Part shown: in pieces, positions 19,269 to 28,567 of the stretch
Layout: each line of letters starts with the position of its first letter
How positions within the stretch are numbered: the stretch's first letter is position 1
Origin: Hyphomicrobiales bacterium
Lineage (GTDB): Bacteria; Pseudomonadota; Alphaproteobacteria; Rhizobiales; Rhizobiaceae
Direction of reading: 5' to 3'
NCBI GenBank assembly: GCA_900473745.1
Contig: UCMW01000004.1
Span: 1 to 64,000 of the forward strand
Length of the DNA: 64,000 nucleotides
Notes under the pieces: model-generated
The model's input: only the letters and a program-made list of their open reading frames with translations
Told to the model about the DNA's origin: nothing
Database searches by the model: none
Translations under genes and position numbers: made by a program

Positions 19269-20720
19269 ATGAATATGCATATTTCGCTGTTGATCAACGG
19301 CGTGGAAAAGTCCGCTGCAGGCGGACGGACCTTCACGCGCATCAATCCCTTTACCCAGGAAGTCGCGACCACGGCGTCCGCCGCCAGCCTCGAAGATGCC
19401 GGTGCCGCCGTCGATGCAGCCGCAGCCGCCTTCCCGGCATGGTCCAAGACCGGCCCGGGCGAACGTCGCAAGATCCTCTTGAAGGCCGCCGACATCATGG
19501 AATCTAAGACGGCCGAGTTCTCCGAGCTCGTCGTCGCAGAAACCGGTGCGACCGGCCACTGGGGCGCCTTCAACGTCATGGTTGCCGCCAGCATGCTGCG
19601 CGAAGCGGCCTCGATGACCACCCAGATTTCCGGCGAGGTCATTCCGTCGAACAAGCCGGGTTCGCTGTCTATGGGGATGCGCCAGGCCGTTGGTGTCTGC
19701 CTTGGCATCGCCCCGTGGAATGCGCCGATCATTCTCGGCACGCGCGCGGTCGCCATGCCGCTTGCCTGCGGCAACACCGTCATCCTCAAGGCCTCCGAGC
19801 AGTGCCCGGGCACCCATCGCCTGATTGCCCAGTGCCTGGTCGAAGCTGGACTCCCGACCGGCGCGATCAGCGTCATCACCAATGCGCCGGAAGATGCAGC
19901 CAAGATCGTTGAAGCGCTGATCACCAACCCGGCGGTCAAGCGCGTCAACTTCACCGGCTCCACCAAGGTCGGCAAGATCATCGGCGAGCTTTGCGGCCGC
20001 AACTTGAAGCCGGCTCTGCTGGAACTCGGCGGCAAGGCACCGCTGGTCATTCTCGATGACGCCGATATCGATGCGGCGGTGAACGCTGCTGCCTTCGGCG
20101 CCTTCGCCAACATGGGTCAGATCTGCATGTCGACCGAGCGCATCATCGTCGACGAGAAGATCGCCGAGGAGTTTGTCACCAAGCTTGCGGCCAAGGCCTC
20201 GAAGCTGCCGGCCGGCGATCCCAAGGGTCATGTCGTGCTCGGCTCTCTGATCAGCCTGGAATCGGCCAAGAAGATGGACGAGCTGATCGCCGACGCCGTC
20301 TCCAAGGGCGCCAAGCTCGTGGCTGGCGGCAAGCGCGAAGGCAGCGTCGTCGAAGCGACCCTGCTCGACAACGTGACCTCCGACATGCGCATGTATCAGG
20401 AAGAAAGCTTTGGCCCGGTCAAGCCGATCATCCGTGTGAAGGACGAGGAAGAGGCGATCCGCGTCGCCAACGACACCGAATACGGCCTCTCCGGTGCGGT
20501 TTTCAGCCGCGACATTCGCCGGGCTCTTGCTGTCGCCGCTCGCATTGAGTCAGGCATTTGCCATATCAACGGGCCGACCGTATTCGACGAGCCGCAAATG
20601 CCGTTCGGCGGGGTCAAGGGCAGTGGCTACGGCCGCTTCGGCGGCAAGGCCGCGATTGCCGAGTTCACCGAACTGCGCTGGATCACCATCGAGGATCCGA
20701 ACCAGCACTACCCGTTCTGA
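19269..20720 (+). CDS. vdh: Vanillin/4-hydroxybenzaldehyde dehydrogenase
   Basis: NAD(P)-dependent aldehyde dehydrogenase oxidising the aromatic aldehyde released by the hydratase-lyase. Visible signatures: the N-terminal RINPFTQEV, cofactor region IAPWNAPIILGTRAVAMPL, catalytic Glu in LLELGGKAPLVILDDAD (about residues 256-272) and catalytic Cys in GQICMSTERIIVD (about 284). The sequence is closest in style to the vanillin/salicylaldehyde dehydrogenase branch. The ATG follows AGGAGGAG by 6 bp. It is flanked by pobA upstream and the MarR regulator downstream. With no vanillate demethylase genes in view, 4-hydroxybenzaldehyde from p-coumarate is the more likely substrate. Confidence 0.88.
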   Translation: MNMHISLLINGVEKSAAGGRTFTRINPFTQEVATTASAASLEDAGAAVDAAAAAFPAWSKTGPGERRKILLKAADIMESKTAEFSELVVAETGATGHWGAFNVMVAASMLREAASMTTQISGEVIPSNKPGSLSMGMRQAVGVCLGIAPWNAPIILGTRAVAMPLACGNTVILKASEQCPGTHRLIAQCLVEAGLPTGAISVITNAPEDAAKIVEALITNPAVKRVNFTGSTKVGKIIGELCGRNLKPALLELGGKAPLVILDDADIDAAVNAAAFGAFANMGQICMSTERIIVDEKIAEEFVTKLAAKASKLPAGDPKGHVVLGSLISLESAKKMDELIADAVSKGAKLVAGGKREGSVVEATLLDNVTSDMRMYQEESFGPVKPIIRVKDEEEAIRVANDTEYGLSGAVFSRDIRRALAVAARIESGICHINGPTVFDEPQMPFGGVKGSGYGRFGGKAAIAEFTELRWITIEDPNQHYPF

Positions 20721-20731
20721 TCACGAAGTCG

Positions 20732-20759
20732 AAACGGCCGCCTTCTGGGCGGCCGTTTT
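20732..20759 (+). terminator. Rho-independent terminator after vdh
   Basis: Perfect 11-bp stem AAACGGCCGCC / GGCGGCCGTTT with a TTCTG loop and a closing T run. Being A-rich on the left and T-rich on the right, it can also serve the convergent MarR gene. Confidence 0.85.
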
Positions 20760-20782
20760 GTTTGGAATAGCGATAGACCAGA

Positions 20783-21295
20783 TCAGTTGGTCTGGTTCGT
20801 GCGCGGCATGATATCTGCGTAGATCCGCTTCAGCCCGTCGATGAATTGCTCCAGCTCTTCGGCCGAAAAGCGCGAGGTAAAGCGCAGTTCATGCTGTTCC
20901 TGGATGTTGCGGGCCTGCTTCAGGATCTCGATCCCATCGCCCGTCAGCAGCAGTTCCTGGCGCCGCCGGTCGACCGATGAAGGCTTGCGCTCCAGGAGAT
21001 TGCGACCCTCCAACCGGTTGACCAGCGCCATCATCGTGGCACGATCCATGCTGAGCTGGTTGGCGATATCGATCTGGCTGACCTTTGGATTGGCGGCAAT
21101 CAGTTCGAGCACGGCAAACTGCTTCTGAGTGAGCCCCAGATCCCCCATTGCAGAGGAATAGTCCTGGTAGATGGCGACATTGGCCATGCGCAGATGGAAG
21201 CCGAGGATTTGATCGAGGCGGCCGGTACGCAACGGGGCACCGACCTCGAAAACATCGTCGTCATTCGCCGGCTTCAGATCATTATGTCGAGTCAT
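20783..21295 (-). CDS. MarR-family regulator of hydroxycinnamate catabolism
   Basis: Winged helix-turn-helix regulator (170 aa). The DNA-binding core is LTQKQFAVLELIAANPKVSQ, IDIANQLSMDRATMMALVNRLEGRNLLERKPSSVDRRRQELLLT (about residues 55-120). MarR proteins of the HcaR/CouR/FerR group repress fcs-ech-vdh genes and are released by hydroxycinnamoyl-CoA. Its place between vdh and the divergent CoA ligase fits that role. Start 21295 has a GGAAGAG site; a longer frame to 21337 lacks one. The likely operator is the palindrome at 21400-21414. Confidence 0.85.
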   Translation of the reverse strand: MTRHNDLKPANDDDVFEVGAPLRTGRLDQILGFHLRMANVAIYQDYSSAMGDLGLTQKQFAVLELIAANPKVSQIDIANQLSMDRATMMALVNRLEGRNLLERKPSSVDRRRQELLLTGDGIEILKQARNIQEQHELRFTSRFSAEELEQFIDGLKRIYADIMPRTNQTN

Positions 21296-21399
21296 GGCGT
21301 CTCTTCCAGTCATGCGGCATCGAACGTGCGGAATCATTCATGATCACTTTCGACTGCAACAGTCAAATTCACGCTTGTCAAACCCGGATCGTCAAATTA

Positions 21400-21414
21400 G
21401 TATGCTAAGCATAC
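21400..21414. promoter_or_regulatory. 15-bp palindrome, probable MarR operator
   Basis: GTATGCT-A-AGCATAC, perfect 7-bp arms, in the divergent gap between the MarR gene and the CoA ligase gene. Three GTCAAA repeats (21362, 21377, 21391), spaced 14-15 bp, precede it. Confidence 0.65.
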
Positions 21415-21459
21415 AATTCGCCAAGGAGGCCCTGACGGGTGGCGATGAGGAGGATGAAC

Positions 21460-23016
21460 ATGCAGCCTGAAATCCAGTCGCTTGCGGCGGAGATGGGATC
21501 CGTCGGTCTGGAGACGGACGATCCCGTGATCTACCGCGCCGTGGTCAGTCCGGACCGCCCGGCCGCCTATGAAGTCACGACGGGCCGTTCGGAGACATAC
21601 CAGTCGCTAGACGACGCTGTCGCTCGCGCGGCTGGACTGGTCGCGGAAATCGTCGGTCGTCGACTGCTGTCGCAGCGTATCGCCTTCCTCGGGCGTAATT
21701 CCATCGACCAAATCATCGCCTGCCTCGCCTGCCAGCGCGCAGGTCATGTCTTTGTGCCACTGAACTGGCGACTGGGTGCGGCCGAACTCTCGCAGATTAT
21801 TGCCGATTGCGATCCCGCACTTCTCATTCACGACGCAGACTTTGCCGACGAGCTCGCGCAGATCGCCGAGCCGCTGCCGCGCACCATTCCGGTCGAGGGC
21901 GCAGAAGGATGGGCGCGGATGGTCGCGAGCTCCGAGCGCGCTGTTCCGGTGGCGCTTGATGCCGACAAGCCCTGCATCATGCTTTACACCTCCGGGACGA
22001 CCGGCAACCCCAAGGGTGTGATCATCACCCGGGGCAATGCTTTTGCCTCTGCGGTCAACTTCGCCCTTGTCGGCGAGGTCACCAGCCGGTCCGTGTCGCT
22101 CTGCGACCTGCCTTTCTTCCACACGATCGGCCTTGTTGCGATCGGCCGCACGACGCTGATGATGGGCGGGCGACTGGTGATCTCCGATCGCTTCCTGCCC
22201 GACAGGACGCTTTCCGTCCTTGGCGATGCCACCCTCGGCGTCACACATTACTTCGCGGTGCCCCAGATGGCCTCCGCCCTGCGCAACACACCCGCCTGGG
22301 ACCCGTCTGCACTGAAGGCGCTCCAAGCGATCTTCATCGGCGGCGCGCCGCTCTCTCCGGCCCTGATCGAGGCCTTCCTCGAAGACGGTATCCCGCTCGT
22401 GAACGGTTACGGCATGAGCGAGGCCGGCACGGCAATCCACATGCCGCTCGATCGGGACGCGGTGGCGCGGCACCCCGGAAGCGTCGGTTTTCCCGCACCG
22501 CTGCTCGCCGTCCGTCTGGTCGGCGAAGACGGTCAAGATGTGCCGGATGGCCAGGTGGGAGAGATCTGGGTCAAGGGCCCGTCGGTCACGCCCGGCTACT
22601 GGAACAAGCCCGGCGAGACGGCTCGCGCCTTTGTCGGCGACTGGTACCGCACCGGTGACCTCGGGCGCCGGGATGAAGGAGGCGTGATCCATGTGCCCGA
22701 TCGCCTCAAGGACATGTATATTTCCGGCGGCGAAAATGTCTTCCCGGCGGAAATCGAGGCCGTGATCGGGGCGCATCCCAAGGTGCGCGACGTGGCGGTT
22801 CTCGGGCTGCCGGATCCGAAATGGGGTGAATGCGGCGTCGCCTTCATTGTGGCGCACGCCGAGAGCCCGTCTGCAGAAGAGATCCTCGCCCACTGCGCCG
22901 AACGGCTGGCCTCCTACAAACGCCCGACCCGCATCGTCTTCCTCGACCAGATCCCGCGCACGGCATCCGGCAAAGCGCAGAAACACATCCTGCGTCAGAC
23001 CCATGCCCGAAGCTGA
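21460..23016 (+). CDS. fcs: Hydroxycinnamoyl-CoA (feruloyl/p-coumaroyl-CoA) synthetase
   Basis: ANL-superfamily acyl-CoA ligase that activates a hydroxycinnamate with ATP and CoA. Motifs: P-loop-like IMLYTSGTTGNPKGVI, YGMSEAGTAIH, hinge YRTGDLGRRD and the C-terminal catalytic Lys in ASGKAQKHIL. ATG 21460 is preferred because AGGAGG lies 6 bp before it; GTG 21439 and ATG 21445 are in frame but placed worse. It is followed 50 bp later by the hydratase-lyase gene, so the two form one unit. The assignment to hydroxycinnamates rather than other acids rests on these neighbours. Confidence 0.85.
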   Translation: MQPEIQSLAAEMGSVGLETDDPVIYRAVVSPDRPAAYEVTTGRSETYQSLDDAVARAAGLVAEIVGRRLLSQRIAFLGRNSIDQIIACLACQRAGHVFVPLNWRLGAAELSQIIADCDPALLIHDADFADELAQIAEPLPRTIPVEGAEGWARMVASSERAVPVALDADKPCIMLYTSGTTGNPKGVIITRGNAFASAVNFALVGEVTSRSVSLCDLPFFHTIGLVAIGRTTLMMGGRLVISDRFLPDRTLSVLGDATLGVTHYFAVPQMASALRNTPAWDPSALKALQAIFIGGAPLSPALIEAFLEDGIPLVNGYGMSEAGTAIHMPLDRDAVARHPGSVGFPAPLLAVRLVGEDGQDVPDGQVGEIWVKGPSVTPGYWNKPGETARAFVGDWYRTGDLGRRDEGGVIHVPDRLKDMYISGGENVFPAEIEAVIGAHPKVRDVAVLGLPDPKWGECGVAFIVAHAESPSAEEILAHCAERLASYKRPTRIVFLDQIPRTASGKAQKHILRQTHARS

Positions 23017-23066
23017 AACGGAAAAATGGGCGCAGAGCCCCAACGAAATGCCTAAAGGAGCCAAGA

Positions 23067-23894
23067 ATGACTGAGACGAACACCACGCCAGATCCGGTCC
23101 TGGTCGAATTCGACAACGGCATCGCCTTCGTGACGCTGAACCGCCCGGAAAAGCGCAATGCGATGAACCCGAAGCTGAACATGCGCATGCTGGAAGTGCT
23201 GGACGAACTGGAAGCCGATGATCGCTGCGGCGTTCTTGTCCTGCGCGGTGCTGGCCAGTCCTGGTCCGCCGGCATGGACCTGAAGGAATACTTCCGCGAG
23301 AACGACGGCAAGGGCCGAGCGGCCGTTCTGAAGAGCCGCCGCCAGTCCGGCGGCTGGTGGAACCGCCTGATGTATTTCGAAAAGCCGACCATCGCCATGG
23401 TCAACGGCTGGTGCTTCGGCGGCGCCTTCACGCCGCTGGTCTCCTGTGACCTCGCGATCGCGGCTGACGAAGCAACGTTCGGACTTTCCGAAATCAACTG
23501 GGGCATCCTGCCGGGCGGCAATGTCACCCGCGCCGTGGCCGAGGTCATGAACCACCGTGACTCGCTCTACTACATCATGACGGGCGAGACGTTTGGCGGC
23601 CAGAAGGCCCGCGAGATGGGTCTGGTCAACGAATCCGTGCCGCTCGCCGATCTGGAAACCCGTGTCCGCGCACTCTGCGCCAGCCTGCTGGAAAAGAACC
23701 CCACTGTGCTCAAAGCAGCCAAGGATACCTTCAAGCGTGTGCGCAACATGCCCTGGGAGCAGGCCGACGATTACATCTATGCCAAGCTCGAGCAGATGCT
23801 CTTCCTCGACAAGAGCAATGGGCGCGCTGAAGGCCTGAAACAGTTCCTGGACGACAAGGCCTATCGCCCCGGTCTCGGCGCCTACAAGCGCTGA
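23067..23894 (+). CDS. ech: p-hydroxycinnamoyl-CoA hydratase/lyase
   Basis: Crotonase-fold enzyme that hydrates feruloyl- or p-coumaroyl-CoA and cleaves it to the aromatic aldehyde and acetyl-CoA. At 275 aa it matches the HCHL family. Key segments: LNRPEKRNAMNPKLN, AGMDLKEYF, the oxyanion loop NGWCFGGAFTPLVSCDLAIA and the catalytic-Glu segment FGLSEINWGILPGGN. ATG 23067 with AAAGGAG upstream was chosen over a much longer frame that overlaps the ligase gene. With fcs, vdh and pobA it gives a full route from p-coumarate to protocatechuate. Confidence 0.92.
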   Translation: MTETNTTPDPVLVEFDNGIAFVTLNRPEKRNAMNPKLNMRMLEVLDELEADDRCGVLVLRGAGQSWSAGMDLKEYFRENDGKGRAAVLKSRRQSGGWWNRLMYFEKPTIAMVNGWCFGGAFTPLVSCDLAIAADEATFGLSEINWGILPGGNVTRAVAEVMNHRDSLYYIMTGETFGGQKAREMGLVNESVPLADLETRVRALCASLLEKNPTVLKAAKDTFKRVRNMPWEQADDYIYAKLEQMLFLDKSNGRAEGLKQFLDDKAYRPGLGAYKR

Positions 23895-23941
23895 GAAACT
23901 GACTGAGGACCCAAAAGATCGGTGGCGCTTAAGCCGTCAGC

Positions 23942-23966
23942 GGAACGATCGTCGTCCTAAAGCATT
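23942..23966 (+). promoter_or_regulatory. EcfG/RpoE2-type stress promoter before csbD-like gene
   Basis: GGAAC at 23942-23946, 18 nt, then TT at 23965-23966, matching the GGAAC-N18/19-TT consensus of rhizobial RpoE2. The -10 reads CATT instead of CGTT. It is about 100 bp upstream of the CsbD-like start. Confidence 0.55.
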
Positions 23967-24069
23967 GTAGATGTAAGTGGATCGTAGAACGGCTTGAGAC
24001 GGACTTACCCGGCACATGACCGGATAGCGACTTGAAAGCTGGGCGGTGCCGCAAACAAGGAGAACGATT

Positions 24070-24261
24070 ATGGGTTCCACATCCGACAAGATTTCCGGCA
24101 AGGCGAACGAACTGGCCGGCAAGGCTAAACAGGCCGTTGGCGACGCTACCGACAATCACAGCCTGGAAGCCAAGGGCGCTGCCCAGGAAGCCAAGGGCCA
24201 TGGCCAGCAGGCCAAGGGCGAGGCGAAAGAAGCTGTGAAGAAGGTCGTTGATAAGGCCTAA
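24070..24261 (+). CDS. CsbD-family stress protein
   Basis: Small hydrophilic protein (63 aa), rich in Lys, Ala, Glu and Gly. It has the family core [24 protein letters not shown] and a repeated K-G-x-A-x-E-A-K-G pattern (about residues 33-52). CsbD-like proteins are general-stress induced in many bacteria and their molecular role is unknown. ATG 24070 follows AGGAG by 7 bp. A stress-type promoter lies upstream and a terminator downstream, so it is a single-gene unit between the aromatic and 5-oxoproline loci. Confidence 0.88.
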   Translation: MGSTSDKISGKANELAGKAKQAVGDATDNHSLEAKGAAQEAKGHGQQAKGEAKEAVKKVVDKA

Positions 24262-24282
24262 GCCTTCTATGTCCGAGCATTT

Positions 24283-24305
24283 GGCCCGCCCTAGGCGGGC
24301 CTTTT
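24283..24305 (+). terminator. Rho-independent terminator after csbD-like gene
   Basis: GGCCCGCC-CTA-GGCGGGCC stem-loop (8-bp perfect stem) followed by TTTT. Confidence 0.85.
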
Positions 24306-24344
24306 GTCGTTCAGGGCGGGCGACTTATGCTGTGGCGCTTCGCC

Positions 24345-26081
24345 CTATCCTTCGTAGCGGGCGATCTCATGGCCCGCCTGCAGATAGGCTCCCGCCTCAG
24401 CCTTGAACCTGATCCGACCGGCGCGCGCAGCCGTCACCTGGGTTTCCATTTTCATGGCTTCCATGACGGCAATCAGATCTCCAGCCTGGACCTCGGTCCC
24501 GTCCTCAATCTTGAAGGCCTGTAGCGTCCCGGAAATGGGCGCAGTAATGCTGTCGGCATCTTCGACTTTGGCCCAGCTTTGTCCAACTGCAGCAGCACCA
24601 GCTCCGGCAAGGCCGCCTAGGCCTGAAAGCAAGACTGCCGGAATGCCGAGTTCATGGCGCTTGCCGTCGATCTCGACATGCGTGCGGATCAGCGATGCAT
24701 CCGATAGCGGTTCCGGTCGGGGCGCGGATGCCAGCGTGTCGGCAAAGTCCGTTTCGATCCAGCGCGTGTGCACGCGGAACCCCTCTTCCCCGGTGAAGTC
24801 GCTGGCTTCCATCGCGGCGCGATGAAAGGGAAGAACTGTTGCGACACCTTCGATCTTGAACTCAGCCAGTGCCCTGCGGGCGCGGGCCAGCGCTTGCTCG
24901 CGCGTAGCACCGGTCACGATGAGTTTTGCCATCAGGGAATCGAAGGTCCCGGGAATGGTCGAGCCGCTGACGACGCCCGTGTCCAGACGCACACCCGGAC
25001 CCGATGGCGGGTCGAAGCGGGTGATCGCACCCGGCGTTGGCAGGAAGCCGCGACCGGGATCCTCGGCATTGATGCGGAACTCGATCGAATGGCCACGCGG
25101 GGAAGGGGTCTCCAGCACCTCGAGCGCCTTGCCTTCGGCGATCCGGAACTGCTCGACGACGAGGTCGATCCCTGTCGTCTCTTCGGTCACGGGGTGCTCG
25201 ACCTGCAGGCGCGTATTGACCTCGAGGAAGGAGATGGTGCCATCGACGCCAAGCAGGAACTCGACCGTACCGGCACCGGAGTAGCCCGCCGCGGCGCAGA
25301 TCTTCCGCGCCGCGTCATGGATCGACTGACGTTGGACGTCGATGAGGAACGGTGCCGGCGCCTCTTCGACGAGCTTCTGGTTGCGGCGCTGCAGCGAGCA
25401 GTCACGCGTGCCGAGCACCAGCACATTGCCATGCTTGTCGGCCAGAACCTGCGCCTCGATGTGGCGCGGGCGATCGAGGAAGCGTTCGAGAAAACACTCA
25501 CCACGCCCGAAGGCGGCCTCCGCCTCGCGCACTGCAGAGTGATAGAGCTCGGCCACCTCTTCAATTTTCCAGGCGACCTTGATGCCACGACCGCCGCCGC
25601 CATGGGCAGCCTTGATCGCAACGGGAAGCCCATACTGCTTGGCGAAGGCCACGACCTCTTCGGCCGTCTCGACAGGGCCTTCACTGCCGGCCACCAGCGG
25701 TGCGCCCACGGAAAGCGCGATCCGCCGCGCTTCGACCTTGTCACCGAGCGCCTCGATCACATGCGGGTCCGGGCCGATCCAGGTGAGCCCTGCCTCCTGC
25801 ACCGCACGGGCAAATTCCGCCCGTTCGGAGAGGAAACCGTAACCCGGGTGAACGGCATCCGCGCCGGAGCGGTGAGCGATGTCGATGAGCTTCTGAATGT
25901 CGAGATAGGTCTCTGCCGGACGGCTGCCGCCGAGACCATAGGCCTCGTCTGCCAAGGTCACGAACAGCGCGTCCATGTCAGGATCGGCAAAGACGGCGAC
26001 GGACTGGAGCCCGTAGTCGCGGCAGGCGCGGATGATGCGCACGGCGATTTCGCCGCGATTGGCAATCAGCACTTTCTTCAT
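24345..26081 (-). CDS. Biotin carboxylase-biotin carboxyl carrier fusion protein
   Basis: Two-domain biotin enzyme (578 aa). Residues 1-450 are an ATP-grasp biotin carboxylase ([64 protein letters not shown]). Residues about 505-578 are a biotinyl domain with EAMKMET, biotin on Lys544. No classical acyl-CoA carboxyltransferase is adjacent. Instead it follows the fused PxpB-PxpC gene by 48 bp, whose protein is homologous to the carboxyltransferase part of urea carboxylase. It may therefore supply carboxy-biotin to that protein. Start: ATG 26081 ([10 protein letters not shown]); the in-frame extension to 26120 is not typical of the family. Confidence 0.88.
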   Translation of the reverse strand: MKKVLIANRGEIAVRIIRACRDYGLQSVAVFADPDMDALFVTLADEAYGLGGSRPAETYLDIQKLIDIAHRSGADAVHPGYGFLSERAEFARAVQEAGLTWIGPDPHVIEALGDKVEARRIALSVGAPLVAGSEGPVETAEEVVAFAKQYGLPVAIKAAHGGGGRGIKVAWKIEEVAELYHSAVREAEAAFGRGECFLERFLDRPRHIEAQVLADKHGNVLVLGTRDCSLQRRNQKLVEEAPAPFLIDVQRQSIHDAARKICAAAGYSGAGTVEFLLGVDGTISFLEVNTRLQVEHPVTEETTGIDLVVEQFRIAEGKALEVLETPSPRGHSIEFRINAEDPGRGFLPTPGAITRFDPPSGPGVRLDTGVVSGSTIPGTFDSLMAKLIVTGATREQALARARRALAEFKIEGVATVLPFHRAAMEASDFTGEEGFRVHTRWIETDFADTLASAPRPEPLSDASLIRTHVEIDGKRHELGIPAVLLSGLGGLAGAGAAAVGQSWAKVEDADSITAPISGTLQAFKIEDGTEVQAGDLIAVMEAMKMETQVTAARAGRIRFKAEAGAYLQAGHEIARYEG

Positions 26082-26129
26082 CGGGGTCTCCTCACTGTTC
26101 TTTTGGGCGCCATCGTTCACGGTGCGAGA

Positions 26130-27731
26130 TCATGCCTTGGCGGGTGTGATCTCGGCGAAGTGCGTGATGGGTCGGAAGCGGATTTTGGCGTTGACCGGGA
26201 TCTGCCCGGCGAGATCGAGATGATATTCGGCAACCGTGCCGACAACGGGATAGCCGCCGGTCAGCGGATGGTCGGCCAGAAACAGCACCGGCTGCCCGCT
26301 ATGGGGCACCTGGATCGCGCCGGTCGCCGTGCCTTCGCTGGGAAGCTCCGCCTTGTCCTTACGCTCGAGGGGCTCTGGACCGGAGAGCCGGATGCCGACA
26401 CGGTTAGACTGTGGCGTCACATCGTAGACCTGGCTCGCCAGCGTCGCGATGCCTTGTTCGGTGAACCAGTCGCTGCGCGGACCCATCACCACGTCGAGCG
26501 TAACGACCTCGCCCGGTGCCGGACAGTCGAAGGCCGGGCGCTCATCGAGCGATACGGGAGAGAGGCTGCGATCGGCGGCGCGGATGGCAAGCAAGGCACC
26601 CACGCCGACCGGATCTGGGCCGACGACGGCCAGCGTGTCGGTCGACGCGCTACCGAGGACCGGTGCAATGTCGAGGCCGCCGCGGAAGGCAAGGTAGCTG
26701 CGGGCACCTCTGGGGGCAAAGCCGAGCGTCACCGTGTCGCCCGTTTCCAGCGAGACTGGCTGATAGCTTGCAGCCTCGATCGCGCGACCATTAACGTCAC
26801 GGATCGTCAGCGGGCAGGGCGCACCGGTGAGCGTCATGACAGTAGGCCCCGAGACCTCAAACGCAAATCCGCCGAGCGTGATCTCCAGACAGGCTGCCTC
26901 GACCGGATTGCCGACGATGCGGTTCGCCGCCCGGAACGCGCCCTGGTCAAGCGCGCCTGCGGACGATACGCCCTGGCCCGTCTGGCCGAAGCGGCCGAGA
27001 TCCTGCACCAGCGCCGGCATCGGGGCCGCCGTTACTGTAATGGTCGTGGTCGACGTCTGCTTGACCGTCTCGCGGGATGGCTCATCGGGCGAGGTGACGG
27101 CGATCGTTGTCTGAGCGCGTTTTGCCAGATCGAAAAAGCGGACGCGGTATCCCGGCTGAAACAGGGCAGGCGGCTCGCGTGTCAGATCCCACATCTTCAC
27201 CGGTGTCGTGCCGATGATCTGCCAGCCGCCGGGGCTTGCCTGCGGGTAGACGCCGGAAAAGGCGCCGGCGAGCGCCACGGATCCCGCCGGGATCTTCGTG
27301 CGCGGGCTTTGCCGGCGAGGCACCTGCAGTGCCGGATCACCACCGACCAGATAGCCGAAGCCGGGCGCAAAACCGCAAAAGGCAACCGTGAACTCGCTCC
27401 CCGTATGTCGCTCGATCACCTCTTCAACGGATAGCCCTGTCAGCTCAGCGACATCGCGCAAATCCTCGCCGTCATAGCTGACAGGGATCTCCACGAGCAT
27501 GTCGGAGGGCGGGATCTTGGCCGAGAGATCGCGATGGGCGATGGCCGCTGCAAGCGCTTCTCCTGTCAGCATGTCCGCCCGAAACCGGATCATCAGCGTC
27601 CGCGCCGCCGGAACGATGTCGACGACACCCTCAACCGGATCGGCTTCCAGCGAGGCAAAGAGCGCAAGCGTCTCGTCGAGATCCTTCAATTCGACGATTA
27701 GAACGGTCAGGCTGACAGGGAGAAAGCGCAT
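26130..27731 (-). CDS. Fused 5-oxoprolinase subunits PxpB-PxpC (KipI-KipA)
   Basis: Single polypeptide (533 aa) joining the two proteins that are separate in Bacillus (KipI, KipA) and E. coli (PxpB, PxpC). Residues 1-205 are PxpB-like (EIPVSYDGEDLRDVAELTGL, FCGFAPGFGYL, GWQIIGTTPVKMWD). After a linker rich in Thr and Ser, residues about 235-533 are PxpC-like (PALVQDLGRFGQTGQGVSSAGALDQGA, PHSGQPVLFLADHPLTGGYP). With PxpA it should hydrolyse 5-oxoproline to glutamate using ATP. The same two domains together form the carboxyltransferase unit of urea carboxylase. It lies between the UPF0317 gene and the biotin carboxylase fusion, with gaps of 8 and 48 bp. Confidence 0.88.
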   Translation of the reverse strand: MRFLPVSLTVLIVELKDLDETLALFASLEADPVEGVVDIVPAARTLMIRFRADMLTGEALAAAIAHRDLSAKIPPSDMLVEIPVSYDGEDLRDVAELTGLSVEEVIERHTGSEFTVAFCGFAPGFGYLVGGDPALQVPRRQSPRTKIPAGSVALAGAFSGVYPQASPGGWQIIGTTPVKMWDLTREPPALFQPGYRVRFFDLAKRAQTTIAVTSPDEPSRETVKQTSTTTITVTAAPMPALVQDLGRFGQTGQGVSSAGALDQGAFRAANRIVGNPVEAACLEITLGGFAFEVSGPTVMTLTGAPCPLTIRDVNGRAIEAASYQPVSLETGDTVTLGFAPRGARSYLAFRGGLDIAPVLGSASTDTLAVVGPDPVGVGALLAIRAADRSLSPVSLDERPAFDCPAPGEVVTLDVVMGPRSDWFTEQGIATLASQVYDVTPQSNRVGIRLSGPEPLERKDKAELPSEGTATGAIQVPHSGQPVLFLADHPLTGGYPVVGTVAEYHLDLAGQIPVNAKIRFRPITHFAEITPAKA

Positions 27732-27739
27732 TCGAAGCC

Positions 27740-28546
27740 TCAGGCGTGATAGGCGGAATCGGGAATGTCGGTGATGAACATGTGCCCGGGCGCATGCGTG
27801 ATGGCAAACGGGACTTTAGAAGCCATCACGGCGGCTTGCGGCGTCACCCCGCAGGCCCAGAAGACAGGCACTTCGCCGGGTTTGATCCGCACGGCATCGC
27901 CGAATTCGGGTTTGCCGAGATCTGCAATCCCAAGCTCTTCCGGTGCTCCGACATGAACAGGAGCGCCATGAACCGCCGGGAAGCGGCCCGAAATAGTGGC
28001 CGCATCCGACACGCGAGAGGCCTGAATGGGACGCATCGAGACCACGAGATTGCCATGCAGCCGGCCCGCCGGGCGGCAGGCCCGATTGGTGAGATACATC
28101 GGCACATTCGACTTGTCGGTGATGTGGCGGATATCGATGCCCGCCTCCATCATCGGTGTCTCGAAGGTGAAGCTGCAGCCGATCAGGAAGCTGACGAGGT
28201 CAGGATGTTCGGCCCAGGCTTCCGTCGCATCGGTCACTTCGTCTGCGAGCTTGCCATCCCGCCAGATCCGGTAGAGCGGCACATCGCGACGCAGGTCGGC
28301 CCCTTTCGCTAGCACGGTTGCATGCGAGCCAGGGTCGGAAACATCGAGCACCGGGCAGGCCTTCGGATTGCGCTGCGCATAAAGCAGGAAGTCGAAAGCC
28401 CAGTCGCGCGGCAAGACGATCATGTTCGCCTGGGTAAAGCCCGGAGCGACACCGGATGTCGGCTCGACGGCACCCGCGCGATAGCGTTCGCGCGCGGTCC
28501 GTGCTGAGGCCGTATCGACATGGCGCAAGGTCTCAAGATCGATCAT
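27740..28546 (-). CDS. UPF0317/DUF1445 protein, D-glutamate cyclase-related
   Basis: Soluble 268-aa protein of the YcsI/DUF1445 family, often labelled putative hydro-lyase. Characteristic segments: [67 protein letters not shown] and APGHMFITD. The mammalian D-glutamate cyclase carries a related domain and makes 5-oxo-D-proline, which fits its position between pxpA and pxpBC. The catalytic role in bacteria is not settled as far as I know. It lies 21 bp after pxpA. Confidence 0.85.
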   Translation of the reverse strand: MIDLETLRHVDTASARTARERYRAGAVEPTSGVAPGFTQANMIVLPRDWAFDFLLYAQRNPKACPVLDVSDPGSHATVLAKGADLRRDVPLYRIWRDGKLADEVTDATEAWAEHPDLVSFLIGCSFTFETPMMEAGIDIRHITDKSNVPMYLTNRACRPAGRLHGNLVVSMRPIQASRVSDAATISGRFPAVHGAPVHVGAPEELGIADLGKPEFGDAVRIKPGEVPVFWACGVTPQAAVMASKVPFAITHAPGHMFITDIPDSAYHA

Positions 28547-28567
28547 CGAGTTCTCTCCTTGCGGATG

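Noticed and set aside
24768..27434. Very long open frame (about 888 codons) on the plus strand
   Set aside because: It is antisense to the biotin carboxylase and PxpBC genes, both with clear family motifs. GC-rich codon bias leaves the opposite frame open, and the translation is low in hydrophobic structure and matches no family.
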